DNA of 64,000 nt from Scytonema sp. UIC 10036 (GCF_009725235.1 NZ_WJFC01000049.1:7163-71162); one strand, 5' to 3'. Counted from the first letter of the stretch, positions 8,529-17,295 are shown. Translations and numbers: made by a program. Notes: generated from the sequence alone by a model not told the origin.

Positions 8529-9176
8529 TTATTGAGGAAAGATTGGGTTGCTCAAGCGTTGTTTAAGATCGCGGATGGCGGCACTAGTGTTGCGATCGTA
8601 GGCAATTTGAAAGCATCGGGCGATCGCACTTGGCAAATCAAAGTCTGGAAAATAGCGGCTTTGGGTTTGGAGTTGGTAATTGGCTTCTTGCAACTGGTAA
8701 ATCAATGGCTGTTGATTTTTGAGGAGCCAAACTTCAGGAACTCGATAGGGTAGATAATCCTCCACATCGGAATAACTAGTGACATCAATTTCGATGACTA
8801 AATCGGGAGGCGGATCTTGTCGCCAGTCGATACGTTTTTTCCCAGATATTGCTTGCCAGTTGTCGATGTAGAAACAATAATCTGGCTCAATCCCACTATC
8901 TTGAGGCAAAGTCATGGTTACAGGTGTAAATGCATCATATTCGCGCCCATTGCGATCCAAAAGTGCTTTCACAATATCGGCGATTAAATTGGCATCCCGT
9001 CCATGCACTGGTAAGGGTGACATCAGCAAGACTTCTCCATTGCGATACTTGAGGCGGGGGAGCGAGCCATCTCTCCTTTGGTCACACAAACTCTGATATT
9101 CTTCCCAGGTAGCAGGTAAGCGCACTACCGACCCTGGAGGTAATTGGATTTTTTCCGGTGAGATGAGGGCAAACAT
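8529..9176 (-). CDS. Uma2 family endonuclease (DUF820)
   Basis: This 215-residue protein belongs to the Uma2/DUF820 group, a PD-(D/E)XK nuclease-fold family expanded in cyanobacteria with no settled physiological role. Visible core pieces are EYQSLCDQRRDGSLPRLKY and NGEVLLMSP near the start, IEPDYCFYI (putative metal-binding Asp), PPDLVIEIDVTS (Glu of the active-site strand) and YRVPEVWLLK. The length is typical and no residue looks lost. The start follows MFALISPEKIQLPPG. It stands alone; a second intact copy is at 52.3 kb and a broken one at 10.0 kb. Confidence 0.85.
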   Translation of the reverse strand: MFALISPEKIQLPPGSVVRLPATWEEYQSLCDQRRDGSLPRLKYRNGEVLLMSPLPVHGRDANLIADIVKALLDRNGREYDAFTPVTMTLPQDSGIEPDYCFYIDNWQAISGKKRIDWRQDPPPDLVIEIDVTSYSDVEDYLPYRVPEVWLLKNQQPLIYQLQEANYQLQTQSRYFPDFDLPSAIARCFQIAYDRNTSAAIRDLKQRLSNPIFPQ

Positions 9177-9533
9177 TGCTAGTGGGTTTGATTTGTAGGG
9201 TTTCTCACTCGCATATTATATAGGACGGAATCAATTATTTTCACATTCTCGACTCATAACTAATTGACAGAGCAACTATTTCCGGGATTCAAAGATGAAC
9301 TAACTTTTCACGAAGCGCCTACCATAGATTGGACAGCTAGCCCTTAAAGAACGCTCTACAAAATCTGCAAGAATGTTGTCTAATAAGTGCCTATTCCAAG
9401 TTTACCCAGATGATTGAAACACGTTGTATCAGGCAAGGTGTTAGCTTAATCAAAGTAAACGCCGCCAAACAGACTAGGGTTAAAAATTACATACCGAGGA
9501 GAAAAGACGGACTATTGAGGGCGATCGCCAACC
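9177..9533. other. Non-coding stretch
   Basis: 357 bases with no convincing frame, palindrome or RNA gene. One HIP1 octamer sits near 9521. It lies between an intact Uma2 gene and a decayed CHAT fragment, so it may be degraded coding sequence. Confidence 0.4.
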
Positions 9534-9985
9534 TTAAGTCGTAAAAACAACCTCTTTCTGGGACAACAACGATAAATTGGCAAAGCTGACATTGGCCTTT
9601 CCTAAGTTTTGATAAAAGGCTTTGGCAAAGACGAGGCTGGATTCATCGTCTAGATTCCACAAGCTAGCGATCGCACTACTTGCTCCTGCTTGGACTGTAG
9701 TTCCCGCAATTCCCATGACTGCTTGGTCGTTACCAGTAGCTGTTTGGCAAGCACTGAGAAACAAGATTTCAATTGCTTTAGTGCGTTTTTGTCCTTGTCT
9801 GCAAAGTTGATAAATTGCAAGGTACGTAATTTTTGGGGGATTTGTTCTATGTCTGAATCCCGTATTAGAGTACCAAAATCTCGGCTGAGATAGAGGGCAG
9901 ACATCAAGACTGCAAGGGCTCTTGAAAATTGTCGCGAGAGACAAGCACCTTTGTGCAGGGGAGGAAAAAAAGGCTTAACCGACAA
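9534..9985 (-). pseudogene. CHAT-domain protein remnant
   Basis: On the minus strand the peptide IEILFLSACQTATG, followed by GIAGTTVQAGASSAIASLWN, is the core of a CHAT (caspase-like) domain; SACQT holds the catalytic Cys. The expected C-terminus after FYQNLGKANVSFA is replaced by a few unrelated residues. The upstream part (DFGTLIRDSDIEQIPQK) is in another frame. The conserved His-Gly segment and any TPR part are absent, so this is a truncated, frameshifted relic. Intact CHAT proteins in cyanobacteria are proteases linked to stress or conflict responses. Confidence 0.75.
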
Positions 9986-10011
9986 GTATTGGGGCAGACA
10001 TCAATGAGAGA

Positions 10012-10272
10012 TTAAGGTAATTTTTTAAGATTCTCACGGTTTACTAACAATACGTCAGGTATGTAGGTAGATTCGGCGGCTTTAGTTCTGACCATAGCTG
10101 ATTTTGGAATCCGGTAGGGTAGCTTGCAGTGCTCAAATTCTGCTGCTATTTTTTGGGTTAAAAAACCTACAATATCTTCATGGTCACCAGTTGGTGGGGG
10201 CATCTCTACAATGACTCCTTTGTGTAGTTCATAAGGTTGTTCAGGTGCTGATGCTCGCGATACAACTACAAC
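10012..10272 (-). pseudogene. Uma2 family fragment
   Basis: The frame reads APEQPYELHKGVIVEMPPPT, then GDHEDIVGFLTQKIAAEFE and YIPDVLLVNRENL. This is the N-terminal half and first metal-ligand strand (PDVL) of a Uma2 protein. It has no proper start, and it stops after about 85 residues, before the DLVIEI strand. Both ends are therefore missing. It directly abuts the end of the glycosyltransferase gene. Confidence 0.7.
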
Positions 10273-11532
10273 TTATCTCAGCTGTTTCTCAATTGCATTA
10301 CACGCTACGCCTACACCATCTTCTGCCTGTATGATGCGTCCAATTCTTGCCGCATTTGCTGCGTAATTAGGATTCCCTAACAATTTACTTAGCTCCTTTG
10401 CAACTCGTGCTGCTGAATATTGCTTGCGAGAAATTGTGCGAGAAGTTCCCAATCTTTTGACTCGTGCTGCATTGTCAGGTTGGTCGTGGCTATACGGCAT
10501 AATTAGGGTTGGGCGACCTGCTCGCAACGCCTGAGCCGTCGTCCCAATCCCACCCTGATGTACGATCGCACAAGCGCGAGGAAAAATTTGAGAATACGGC
10601 GCATAGTTGACTGCTACAATATCAGGCGAAAGATTTTCATGGAGGTCATTGTTACCAATGAGTAAAACAGCACGGCGGTTTAACTGTTTTGCAGCTTCAA
10701 TGCTTTCTTGATAAAAGTTGCCAGAGTCCATGACGGCAGCCGAGCCGAGGGTGAAGACGATCGGCGGTTCGCCTGCCTCTAAAAACTGTTTGAGTGCTGG
10801 AGTGAGTTCTGCTCCGCCTTGTGTTCCATCATAGAACGTAAAACCTGCGACTACTGTATTTGCAGGCCAATCGGGTTGAGGTTGACCAAAAACTGAGGAA
10901 AACAGCGCAACGACAAGATAGGCTGAAAACCTGTTCTCAACAAAGGGATTGTAGTTGATTGGCGATAAACCGAGTTCACGACGAAGTTGACGAATGGGGT
11001 CTGCCCAAGAATTACTGACCAACTTCGCAAAGTTGATAATGCCTCGATTTACGATGGGTCCGAGTTTGTAGAGCTTCGCCAAGCGTGGAAATGCTGCCAA
11101 AATCGGTGGGTCATAAGCTGAGAAAAATGACATGGGAACCATTGCGCTTGATGCCCATCGCATTCCAAGTTTCTCTGCTACAAGTGGAGTTGCAACCACC
11201 CCTTCTCCTGAAAAGATAAAATCTGCACCTGAGGCAACCTTCAGCAAGTCGGCGTACATCTCGCGCAAATTGGGATTTACCCACTGACGCACCATGTATT
11301 CCTGACCTGTTTTGAGATCCATCATCCGTGCCATTTCCTGTGGGTCATTCATTGCAGTGAAATCGGGACGCATGGAATGGAACTCAAATCCCAAGGCTTC
11401 GATTCTAGATTGATAGACTTGGTGCGTCGCAAACACAATATCATGACCGCGTTGCCGCAATTCAAGTGCGATCGCGATCGTGGGATGAAGATCTCCCAAA
11501 GTTCCCAACGTTGTCATCAGGATTCGGCTCAC
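10273..11532 (-). CDS. MGT-type (GT1) glycosyltransferase
   Basis: This about 419-residue GT-B enzyme should transfer a sugar from a nucleotide sugar to a lipid or secondary metabolite. The N-terminal acceptor domain begins SRILMTTLGTLGDLHPTIAI, a standard GT1 opening. The C-terminal donor domain contains PPIVFTLGSAA, YAPYSQIFPRACAIVHQGG with the HxGGxGT motif, and MPYSHDQPDNAARV, matching UDP-sugar binding. I place the start at GTG 11532: AGGTG lies five bases upstream and the protein then begins like its family. An upstream ATG at 11649 would add 39 unlike residues. It is not in an obvious biosynthetic cluster, so the acceptor is unknown. Confidence 0.85.
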   Translation of the reverse strand: MSRILMTTLGTLGDLHPTIAIALELRQRGHDIVFATHQVYQSRIEALGFEFHSMRPDFTAMNDPQEMARMMDLKTGQEYMVRQWVNPNLREMYADLLKVASGADFIFSGEGVVATPLVAEKLGMRWASSAMVPMSFFSAYDPPILAAFPRLAKLYKLGPIVNRGIINFAKLVSNSWADPIRQLRRELGLSPINYNPFVENRFSAYLVVALFSSVFGQPQPDWPANTVVAGFTFYDGTQGGAELTPALKQFLEAGEPPIVFTLGSAAVMDSGNFYQESIEAAKQLNRRAVLLIGNNDLHENLSPDIVAVNYAPYSQIFPRACAIVHQGGIGTTAQALRAGRPTLIMPYSHDQPDNAARVKRLGTSRTISRKQYSAARVAKELSKLLGNPNYAANAARIGRIIQAEDGVGVACNAIEKQLR

Positions 11533-11649
11533 ACTTTCACCTCTTAACAATGAGCAGCATTTGCATAAGCGCAATTGCTCGATCTTAAACCGTTTGAATC
11601 GCGCTCCCGAAAAAATTGGGGATAGTTCATCGCAGCTTGTCTCGGTCAA

Positions 11650-11756
11650 TACCGAGGGATAGCAACTGACGCTTCACATCTTCCCCCTCGATACCGCAGT
11701 AATAGTACTTTTTGTCTTTGAGGTTGGCTTGACTTTTTTAATGTATTTTTATCTTT
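11650..11756 (-). pseudogene. Short conserved-looking peptide fragment
   Basis: A minus-strand frame without ATG reads ANLKDKKYYYCGIEGEDVKR and ends soon after at LLSLGIDRDKLR. The composition is protein-like and unlike random sequence, but a stop lies just upstream. I do not recognise the family. It is either the end of a lost gene or a small gene with an unusual start. Confidence 0.3.
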
Positions 11757-11805
11757 TTTAAACAAAATATTCATAACATATTTCCTTTAAAAAAGTATTA
11801 TTACA

Positions 11806-12030
11806 ATGGTAATCATTCAAGCAATAGTGCAAAAAACGTCTATTATCTTAAGTAAAAAGTCAGATAATACAGGGTGGATAGGTAAAATTCCTGTTGAACT
11901 GCTTTTGTTGGTTCCCAATGAAAAAAGTCATTACAAATTAGATATTTCTCCATATATCTACTTAAATAAGGATGAAAAAGTAAGAACCTCTTCTATTTCT
12001 CCCGTAGATATCTACTTACTTGAACAATGA
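11806..12030 (+). CDS. Small hypothetical protein
   Basis: A 74-residue frame (begins MVIIQAIVQKTSIIL, ends VDIYLLEQ) with no recognisable domain and no visible Shine-Dalgarno. It is isolated and divergent from the glycosyltransferase. It could be a chance frame in AT-rich sequence. Confidence 0.3.
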   Translation: MVIIQAIVQKTSIILSKKSDNTGWIGKIPVELLLLVPNEKSHYKLDISPYIYLNKDEKVRTSSISPVDIYLLEQ

Positions 12031-12308
12031 GATTAAAGCTTGTGTCCCATTTTGGGTTAGCAGATTTCAAAACAGAAATCAGTTCACTCACCCGTAAATC
12101 TCACCAAACTGGCTACTAGCTACTTAAAACTGGAGATTGCGATCGCGTCTACTGAATGCTTCTCTGTCGCACTGTATGGTTATCTTGCGTGTCGGATCTG
12201 CTGTTCTAAAGTACACAATAGTACAATATGAAAATCTTCTGTAAGATCGCTACATTTGGATTTTCCAGCTTAACGACGTTTTTTGTGACGCTATTACAAA
12301 AACCCCAA

Positions 12309-12650
12309 TCACTCTTCCGGCTCGGTTGCCGCCGCATCGGGAAGATGGCGCTCGACATCCATGCTGTCGTGCAAGATCCTGACCACCAGCACGCTGTCCT
12401 CAAGCAACCGATAATAAACGAAATGACGCCCTTTGCCGCCGACATGACGGCGGTAATATCCCTCAATGGACTCCTCTTTGCGGCTTCTGGGCAGGGGATT
12501 GGCGGTGATACTGTCCAGGCACCGTTCGATCAGCGTTTTATACCTGCCGCGCTGCTGAGCTCCCCAGCGCTGGGTGGTGTATTTTAAAATACTTTTGATA
12601 TCGGAGCGGGCTTGCGGACGAAGATCAAGCGGCAATTTCTGGCCAGACAC
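12309..12650 (-). CDS. parE: ParE/RelE-family toxin
   Basis: This 113-residue protein has the ParE/RelE fold signature: DLRPQARSDIKSILKYTTQR at the N-terminus, then RSRKEESIEGYYRRHVGGKG, HFVYYRLLEDSVLVVRILH and a terminal MDVERHLP. ParE toxins poison DNA gyrase, whereas RelE relatives cleave mRNA on the ribosome; the sequence looks more like ParE. It overlaps the upstream antitoxin gene by 26 bases, so the two are translated together. The pair is noticeably GC-richer than its surroundings, suggesting recent transfer from a proteobacterium-like donor. Confidence 0.88.
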   Translation of the reverse strand: MSGQKLPLDLRPQARSDIKSILKYTTQRWGAQQRGRYKTLIERCLDSITANPLPRSRKEESIEGYYRRHVGGKGRHFVYYRLLEDSVLVVRILHDSMDVERHLPDAAATEPEE

Positions 12651-12918
12651 TGGGATCTACCTCCATGTTTCCTGCCGCCAATTCCGCCAGGGCTTCCTGT
12701 TCTATGTCGTCGAGCAACTCTCTAGTGTAGGGAATGGGGTCACCGCTCTGCTCACCTTTTTCCAGCTCTGCTCGTAACCGCTCACCTTTCCGTTTGTTGC
12801 TCGCATCGATCAGCAGCAACGCATCATGGATGATGTCATCTACGCTGCTGTAACCAAGAGCGAGCTGGCGCTGGACAATGATTTCCAATTCAGGGGTAAG
12901 GTCGATCTGCATCGGCAA
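12625..12918 (-). CDS. parD: ParD-family antitoxin
   Basis: 97 residues. The N-terminal ribbon-helix-helix part (MQIDLTPELEIIVQRQLALG and YSSVDDIIHDALLL) should bind the operator. The acidic C-terminal half (ELLDDIEQEALAELAAGNME) should wrap and neutralise the toxin. It lies first in the two-gene operon, as usual for parDE, and represses its own promoter in known systems. Codon choice and base composition match the toxin and differ from the flanking genes. Confidence 0.85.
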   Translation of the reverse strand: MPMQIDLTPELEIIVQRQLALGYSSVDDIIHDALLLIDASNKRKGERLRAELEKGEQSGDPIPYTRELLDDIEQEALAELAAGNMEVDPSVWPEIAA

Positions 12919-13033
12919 GTTTTAAGGACGGACAGCTTATGCCTTCATCATAGCTGCAAATTTCAGGAATCACAAGACATCCAGGCTGTGCCGTCCTTTC
13001 TCTCGCCTTTGGAATACCTGTTAAAACTCTAAA

Positions 13034-13061
13034 AGGGCTATTTCATTCTAAAAAGGAAAAT
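13034..13061 (+). repeat. Left copy of a 28-bp direct repeat
   Basis: AGGGCTA followed by TTTCATTCTAAAAAGGAAAAT; the same 28 bases with one change recur at 13948-13975. The two copies bracket a segment of about 890 bases containing a truncated-looking gene. Confidence 0.75.
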
Positions 13062-13214
13062 TTCTAGAATGCTTTACGTCTTGTAGGGGAATTGTGAACT
13101 GACAGAGGCGTAGAGTTCAAAGATTATTTAATTAAATGAACCGCAAAGACGCAAAGGACACGAAGAAAGAGGAGAAGAACGGTAATCCTATGGAGGGAAG
13201 TCGTATCTATCCAT

Positions 13215-13736
13215 TCAGCCTTTTGATAGAACCTCAATTAGTTCTGGCTTTTTCTTTTTGGTATAACCGGAAATCCCGCGTTTTTTCGCCATGTCTTTGA
13301 GTTGTGTCACGGTCAAGGTATTCAGTATACTTGGATCTGTAATGACCTCTGGCATAGATTGAGGGGTTAAGTAAAAAACTTCTGTTAAAGAATTTAATTT
13401 TTTCCCTTTTGTTATACCGCATTTTAGTTTTGCAATCGGCTCCAAAGTTTTCCAGTACTGACGCGGTGCTTCATCAAGTCGATTGGTTGCAACTGAGAGT
13501 TTTATGCCTTTTAATTCACTTGCTGGTTCTTCTATCAAGTACTGCAATGCCGATTGAATCTCATCTCTAGTTGCTGTTGATAGATTGATTTTAGGGATTG
13601 ATTCTCTCGCAAGAACTTTAGTAAGTTCGGATGTTTGTTCGCTCTTGTCAGCAATAATACACCACACCTTCTCCAATCCTGCTGACTCTGCAATTGCAAA
13701 AATAAACGAGTTGCCGATGACTTTATAGCGATCTTC
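13215..13736 (-). CDS. Hypothetical protein with C-terminal SAP/Rho-N-like motif, probably 5'-truncated
   Basis: The ATG-initiated frame (13676) gives 153 residues, but good protein-like sequence continues upstream in frame (DRYKVIGNSFIFAIAESAGL) to a pair of TGA codons at 13737-13742. The gene may therefore have lost its true start. The middle part is unrecognised. The C-terminus (NTLTVTQLKDMAKKRGISGY, then TKKKKPELIEVL) resembles the SAP or Rho-N helix-extension-helix motif, which binds nucleic acid. It lies between two 28-bp direct repeats, suggesting it was carried in or partly removed by a mobile element. Confidence 0.5.
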   Translation of the reverse strand, partial: EDRYKVIGNSFIFAIAESAGLEKVWCIIADKSEQTSELTKVLARESIPKINLSTATRDEIQSALQYLIEEPASELKGIKLSVATNRLDEAPRQYWKTLEPIAKLKCGITKGKKLNSLTEVFYLTPQSMPEVITDPSILNTLTVTQLKDMAKKRGISGYTKKKKPELIEVLSKG

Positions 13737-14059
13737 TCATCATTGCCTTTTTTATTTGTGTCGTTCTATGAAATAGCTTCAAAATCAATTCTCTCGATTC
13801 CGCATGAATATTAGCTCAGGAGACACAATCTAATCTGTCACACAGTCAGAGAAAAACTCAATGTTGGAGACACTTCATATATAAGATAGTAAGCGATCTA
13901 TCAAGCAATATGCTCGGGACTTACGCAAAGCCCCCCTTTTTAAGGGCAGGGCTGTTTCATTCTAAAAAGGAAAATAGTAACTGTAGATTATGAGAACAAT
14001 GAAGCCAGATTGCACCATCGCGATCGCGAATCGCACTTACACGTATCTCGGCTCAACGT
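13737..14059. other. Non-coding with C-run palindrome and right 28-bp repeat
   Basis: 13915-13947 carries GGGACTTACGCAAAG followed by CCCCCCTTTTTAAGGG, a dispersed element type. The right copy of the 28-bp direct repeat is at 13948-13975. The rest shows no gene. Confidence 0.55.
13948..13975 (+). repeat. Right copy of a 28-bp direct repeat
   Basis: Same sequence as 13034-13061 apart from G for A at its seventh base. It adjoins the AAGGG end of a C-run/G-run palindrome. Confidence 0.75.
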
Positions 14060-14917
14060 CTAAAACGCAACCTCGGAAGCAACCTCGTGCCATTGAGTTA
14101 CCAATTTCTCCGCAGTTGCACTCTCAACAGCAGCAAGGTTTAGCGGATAGTCCACATTGTCGCGCTCAATCCAGCGGGCGGCTGTGAATTGCCCGTTGCT
14201 TGCTCTGACAATAAAGCCAGACTCCTGACACTCTGGAGAAGCGAGATATAAAACTCCTGGAGCCACTTGCTCTGGTCGTAAATCTTCTGGCTCATCCTGA
14301 ATATTCCACATCCGCGTTTTGGCGACTGGCGAAATTGCATTCACCAGAATTCCATGCTCTTTGCCTTCCACCGCAAGTACGTTCATCAGACCAATTTGTG
14401 CCATTTTTCCCATCGCGTAAGCAGCCAGACCACTGAGTGCATATTGCTGGTAAATCGCTCGATCCGAAGTTGTCAACACAATCCGTCCATAATGTTGTTG
14501 CTTCATTGTTGGAAAAGCGGCTTGAGCCAACCAGGTTGGTGCTTCTAAGTGAATGGCAATAGCACGCTGTAGAAAATCCGGTGCCAGATCTTGGATGGAC
14601 TGGTAAGCAACCCATCCAGCATTGTGGATCAAGATATCGAGGCGACCAAGCTTTTCTAGTGTCATTTCCACCAAGCTTTGGCAGTTGCCTCGACTATCCA
14701 GAAGTACGTCGTTGGCGATCGCCACTCCATCGGCTTCTCGAATTTTGCTGGCGACATCAGCCGCAACTGTTGGATCGGAATCAGTCCCTTCTTTGTTAAC
14801 GCCTGCATCGTGGATAACGACTTGCGCTCCTCTTTCTGCCAGCAGATGAGCATAGGCTGCTCCTAAACCGCGTCCACTGCCAGTGATAATAGCTACTCGA
14901 TCGTCAAGTCGAATCAT
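14060..14917 (-). CDS. Short-chain dehydrogenase/reductase
   Basis: The 285-residue SDR protein has TGSGRGLGAAYAH (nucleotide-binding TGxxxGxG, residues about 12-24), HNAGW (NAG motif) and the active-site pair in YAMGK (Tyr and Lys), with Ser in LTTSDRAIY. The Asp/His after the second strand suggests NAD use. The layout (VAIITGSGRGLGAAYA, then about 20 extra residues NKEGTDSDPTVAADV) is like the hydroxyacyl-CoA dehydrogenase domain of multifunctional enzymes. The substrate is unknown. It is followed upstream on the same strand by the hydrolase lipoprotein, 135 bases away; co-transcription is possible. The LysR gene beyond is divergent. Confidence 0.85.
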   Translation of the reverse strand: MIRLDDRVAIITGSGRGLGAAYAHLLAERGAQVVIHDAGVNKEGTDSDPTVAADVASKIREADGVAIANDVLLDSRGNCQSLVEMTLEKLGRLDILIHNAGWVAYQSIQDLAPDFLQRAIAIHLEAPTWLAQAAFPTMKQQHYGRIVLTTSDRAIYQQYALSGLAAYAMGKMAQIGLMNVLAVEGKEHGILVNAISPVAKTRMWNIQDEPEDLRPEQVAPGVLYLASPECQESGFIVRASNGQFTAARWIERDNVDYPLNLAAVESATAEKLVTQWHEVASEVAF

Positions 14918-15052
14918 TTGCTTGTCCTGACCTTAAATCTTGAACTTTATTGGGTGTATGTCCTATCTCATGCCAAGCTCAGAATTGAGTTACCGAGCTA
15001 CTCTTTCAGTGTTACTGTCTGTATAATCCGTACTGACAGTAACCACCTCCTG

Positions 15053-16183
15053 CTAAGATAAGAAAGATAGCACTTCTTGCAGAAAGCGAGAGCGTCCTTT
15101 TTCCGGTCGGTCAAGGAACAAATAGTGTGTACCATCTGGAATTGTCACAGTTTGTACTTTTGATGCATTGACTAATTCATTTTTTAGTGCATTTAAGTCT
15201 GCGGGTCTTGACCAAAAATCTCGCTCTCCTCGAATTACAAGTGTTGGGACTCTAATATCTGCTGCATTCCAGTATTTTTGACCGCGTGCTAGATTGTAAC
15301 TTTCTAATTGGTAGGCATTAGGAATTTTTAGACTGGGGGGTTGACGAGTATTGCTCGTTGGGTCGCTCTCGATCGCTTCTTTTTGATAGGCGATCGCAAT
15401 CTCTTCCGAGCGCCACTGACTTTTATCTTGGACTGGGATGGTCTGGTTCCATTTTCCTAAAAGTCCTTCAGCCGTAACTAACCGATATCCTCCATCTCGA
15501 GCATTAAACTCACCCGGTTGATTGGGATTCTCGAAGGTTTTACCAAGCTCCCACGATGCATTTACTCCATAAAGACTATTAAGCATTACTAGATGACTTA
15601 CCTTATCGTTGTTGCGACTAGTATACATTCCTGCCCAATGTCCTCCTGTCGCCCAACCAATCAGAGCCACTTTGTTTCCTGACTCGCGTTCTCGAATCCA
15701 GTCCATCACAGCACTAATATCGCCCACTGCTTCAGAAGAAGTAACAGAAGGTGGATTTTTATCTTGTGGTTGATTGAGTGCAGCGGGACGAGTTGATTTT
15801 TCCCAACCTCGTACATTCATCAGATATACAGTATGCCCAGCAGATGCTAAATCTGTCGCGACTGAATAGTCAGGAACATTAATATCGAACGAAGTAACGC
15901 TACCAGGTCCGCCACCATGAATCAGCAGTATCGGCACGCGACCATTATTTGTATTATTATTTAGCTGCACTTTACGAACAAAGATTTGAATCCTAGGTTC
16001 GCTGGTGACAAAACTATCTTCACGCTGAATTTGCGGAGTAAGAGATGATACTTGGTTTGTCATTTGGGGTGATGTAGTTACGTTCTGTGCTTGCATTTGG
16101 CTGCATGATGTCACAAGAGTAGTTGATAAAAACCCAATCGCTAAAGCTTTAAAACCATGCTTTTTTAAGGATTGTCTGTTCAT
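15053..16183 (-). CDS. Alpha/beta-hydrolase-fold lipoprotein with Ala at the nucleophile position
   Basis: The start is ATG 16183 (GGAGG five bases upstream). The leader ends in LVTSC, a lipobox, so the mature protein should be lipid-anchored at Cys27. The fold shows the oxyanion loop LIHGGGPGS, the acid strand LVIRGERDFWSRP and the His loop DGTHYLFLDRP. The nucleophile elbow, however, reads VALIGWATGGHW, putting Ala where GxSxG has Ser (GCG codon; TCG would be Ser). A classical esterase mechanism is then impossible, so it may be a binding protein or a family with another chemistry. It is divergent from a LysR gene, which probably controls it. Confidence 0.75.
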   Translation of the reverse strand: MNRQSLKKHGFKALAIGFLSTTLVTSCSQMQAQNVTTSPQMTNQVSSLTPQIQREDSFVTSEPRIQIFVRKVQLNNNTNNGRVPILLIHGGGPGSVTSFDINVPDYSVATDLASAGHTVYLMNVRGWEKSTRPAALNQPQDKNPPSVTSSEAVGDISAVMDWIRERESGNKVALIGWATGGHWAGMYTSRNNDKVSHLVMLNSLYGVNASWELGKTFENPNQPGEFNARDGGYRLVTAEGLLGKWNQTIPVQDKSQWRSEEIAIAYQKEAIESDPTSNTRQPPSLKIPNAYQLESYNLARGQKYWNAADIRVPTLVIRGERDFWSRPADLNALKNELVNASKVQTVTIPDGTHYLFLDRPEKGRSRFLQEVLSFLS

Positions 16184-16401
16184 TTTTTCCTCCACAGGTA
16201 TTAAGGCTTGAGTAAATGTGAGTTAGAAAAATTACAATTATCTTGTACTTAGACGCTTGGAGAATATTTTTGTTGGTAAACCCGCGCAACCTTATTTCCT
16301 AGAGTAAAAACTTTCAACAAATATGTCCAATACAACTTTTGTCTTAATCTAATACTTAAAAAGTCTTAAAATGAGATATCTGAGATACAAAAATAAATCA
16401 A
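16184..16401. promoter_or_regulatory. Divergent promoter region of hydrolase and LysR genes
   Basis: The 218-base AT-rich gap lies between divergent genes, the usual place for LysR-type binding. I cannot single out one operator with confidence. A partial inverted repeat around 'tcttaatctaatacttaaaaagtcttaa' (about 16341-16369) is a candidate. Confidence 0.4.
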
Positions 16402-17295
16402 ATGGAACTTCGGCATCTAAGGTATTTTGTAACAGTGGCAGAAGAACTACATTTTGGTCGAGCCGCAGAAAGATTGCAGATGGCTCAACCACCTCTCAGT
16501 CATCAGATACGCCAATTAGAACTGGAGTTAGGTGTTGAGCTTTTTCACCGCACTAAACGCAGCGTTCAATTAACAGAAGTAGGGCAATTATTTTTAGAAG
16601 AAGCTCGCCAAATTCTTATACAAGCAGGCCAAGCAGTTCAAATAGTTCAACAAGCTTCTTCTGGCGAAGTGGGTCGTTTAGTATTAGGTTTTGTAGGGTC
16701 TGCTACTTACAGCATTCTTCCAGATACCTTAAAACTTTTTCGCAAAAAATTTCCAAAAGTTCTTCTCAGCTTGCACGAGATGACTACAGCAGAAGTAGTT
16801 CAAGCTTTACATGAAAAACGAATTCATCTTGGTTTTGTTCGTCCCCCCATAAACGATGAGGAACTAATAATTGAATCAGTTTTTAAAGAATCATTTATCG
16901 TAGCGTTACCAAAATCTCATCCTCTAGAGCGGGAAACAAAAATCTACCTAAAGATGCTTGCAAACGAACCATTTATTTTATTTCCTCGTCATTTGGGGTC
17001 AGGCTTTTATGACCAAATTGTCGCTATGTGTCAAAAAGCAGGTTTCAGTCCTCAAGTAGCACAGGAAGCAGTACAAATGCAAACTATTGTTAGCCTAGTC
17101 GCAGCAGAGTTAGGAGTCGCGATAGTTCCCGCTTCTATGCAAAATCTTCAACGAGTTGGAGTTGTGTATAAGCTATTAGCAGAAGAAACTCCACAAGCCG
17201 AATTGGCAATGATTTGGCGTCGAGATGAAAAATCGCCTGTATTACATAAGTTTTTAGATATTGTTAGAGAAATAGACTTACCTTGTTGGCTTTGA
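16402..17295 (+). CDS. LysR-family transcriptional regulator
   Basis: This 297-residue regulator has a standard LysR architecture. The winged helix-turn-helix covers residues 1-60 (MELRHLRYFVTVAEELHFGR, then AAERLQMAQPPLSHQIRQLE). A linker helix follows, then a periplasmic-binding-like effector domain from about residue 90 (LVLGFVGSATYSILP, GFVRPPI, AAELGVAIVPASMQ). The FGRAAERL-MAQPPLSHQI wording is closest to the BenM/CatM/AlsR branch, which senses small aromatic or organic acids. It is transcribed away from the hydrolase lipoprotein, its most likely target; its effector cannot be told. Confidence 0.9.
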   Translation: MELRHLRYFVTVAEELHFGRAAERLQMAQPPLSHQIRQLELELGVELFHRTKRSVQLTEVGQLFLEEARQILIQAGQAVQIVQQASSGEVGRLVLGFVGSATYSILPDTLKLFRKKFPKVLLSLHEMTTAEVVQALHEKRIHLGFVRPPINDEELIIESVFKESFIVALPKSHPLERETKIYLKMLANEPFILFPRHLGSGFYDQIVAMCQKAGFSPQVAQEAVQMQTIVSLVAAELGVAIVPASMQNLQRVGVVYKLLAEETPQAELAMIWRRDEKSPVLHKFLDIVREIDLPCWL

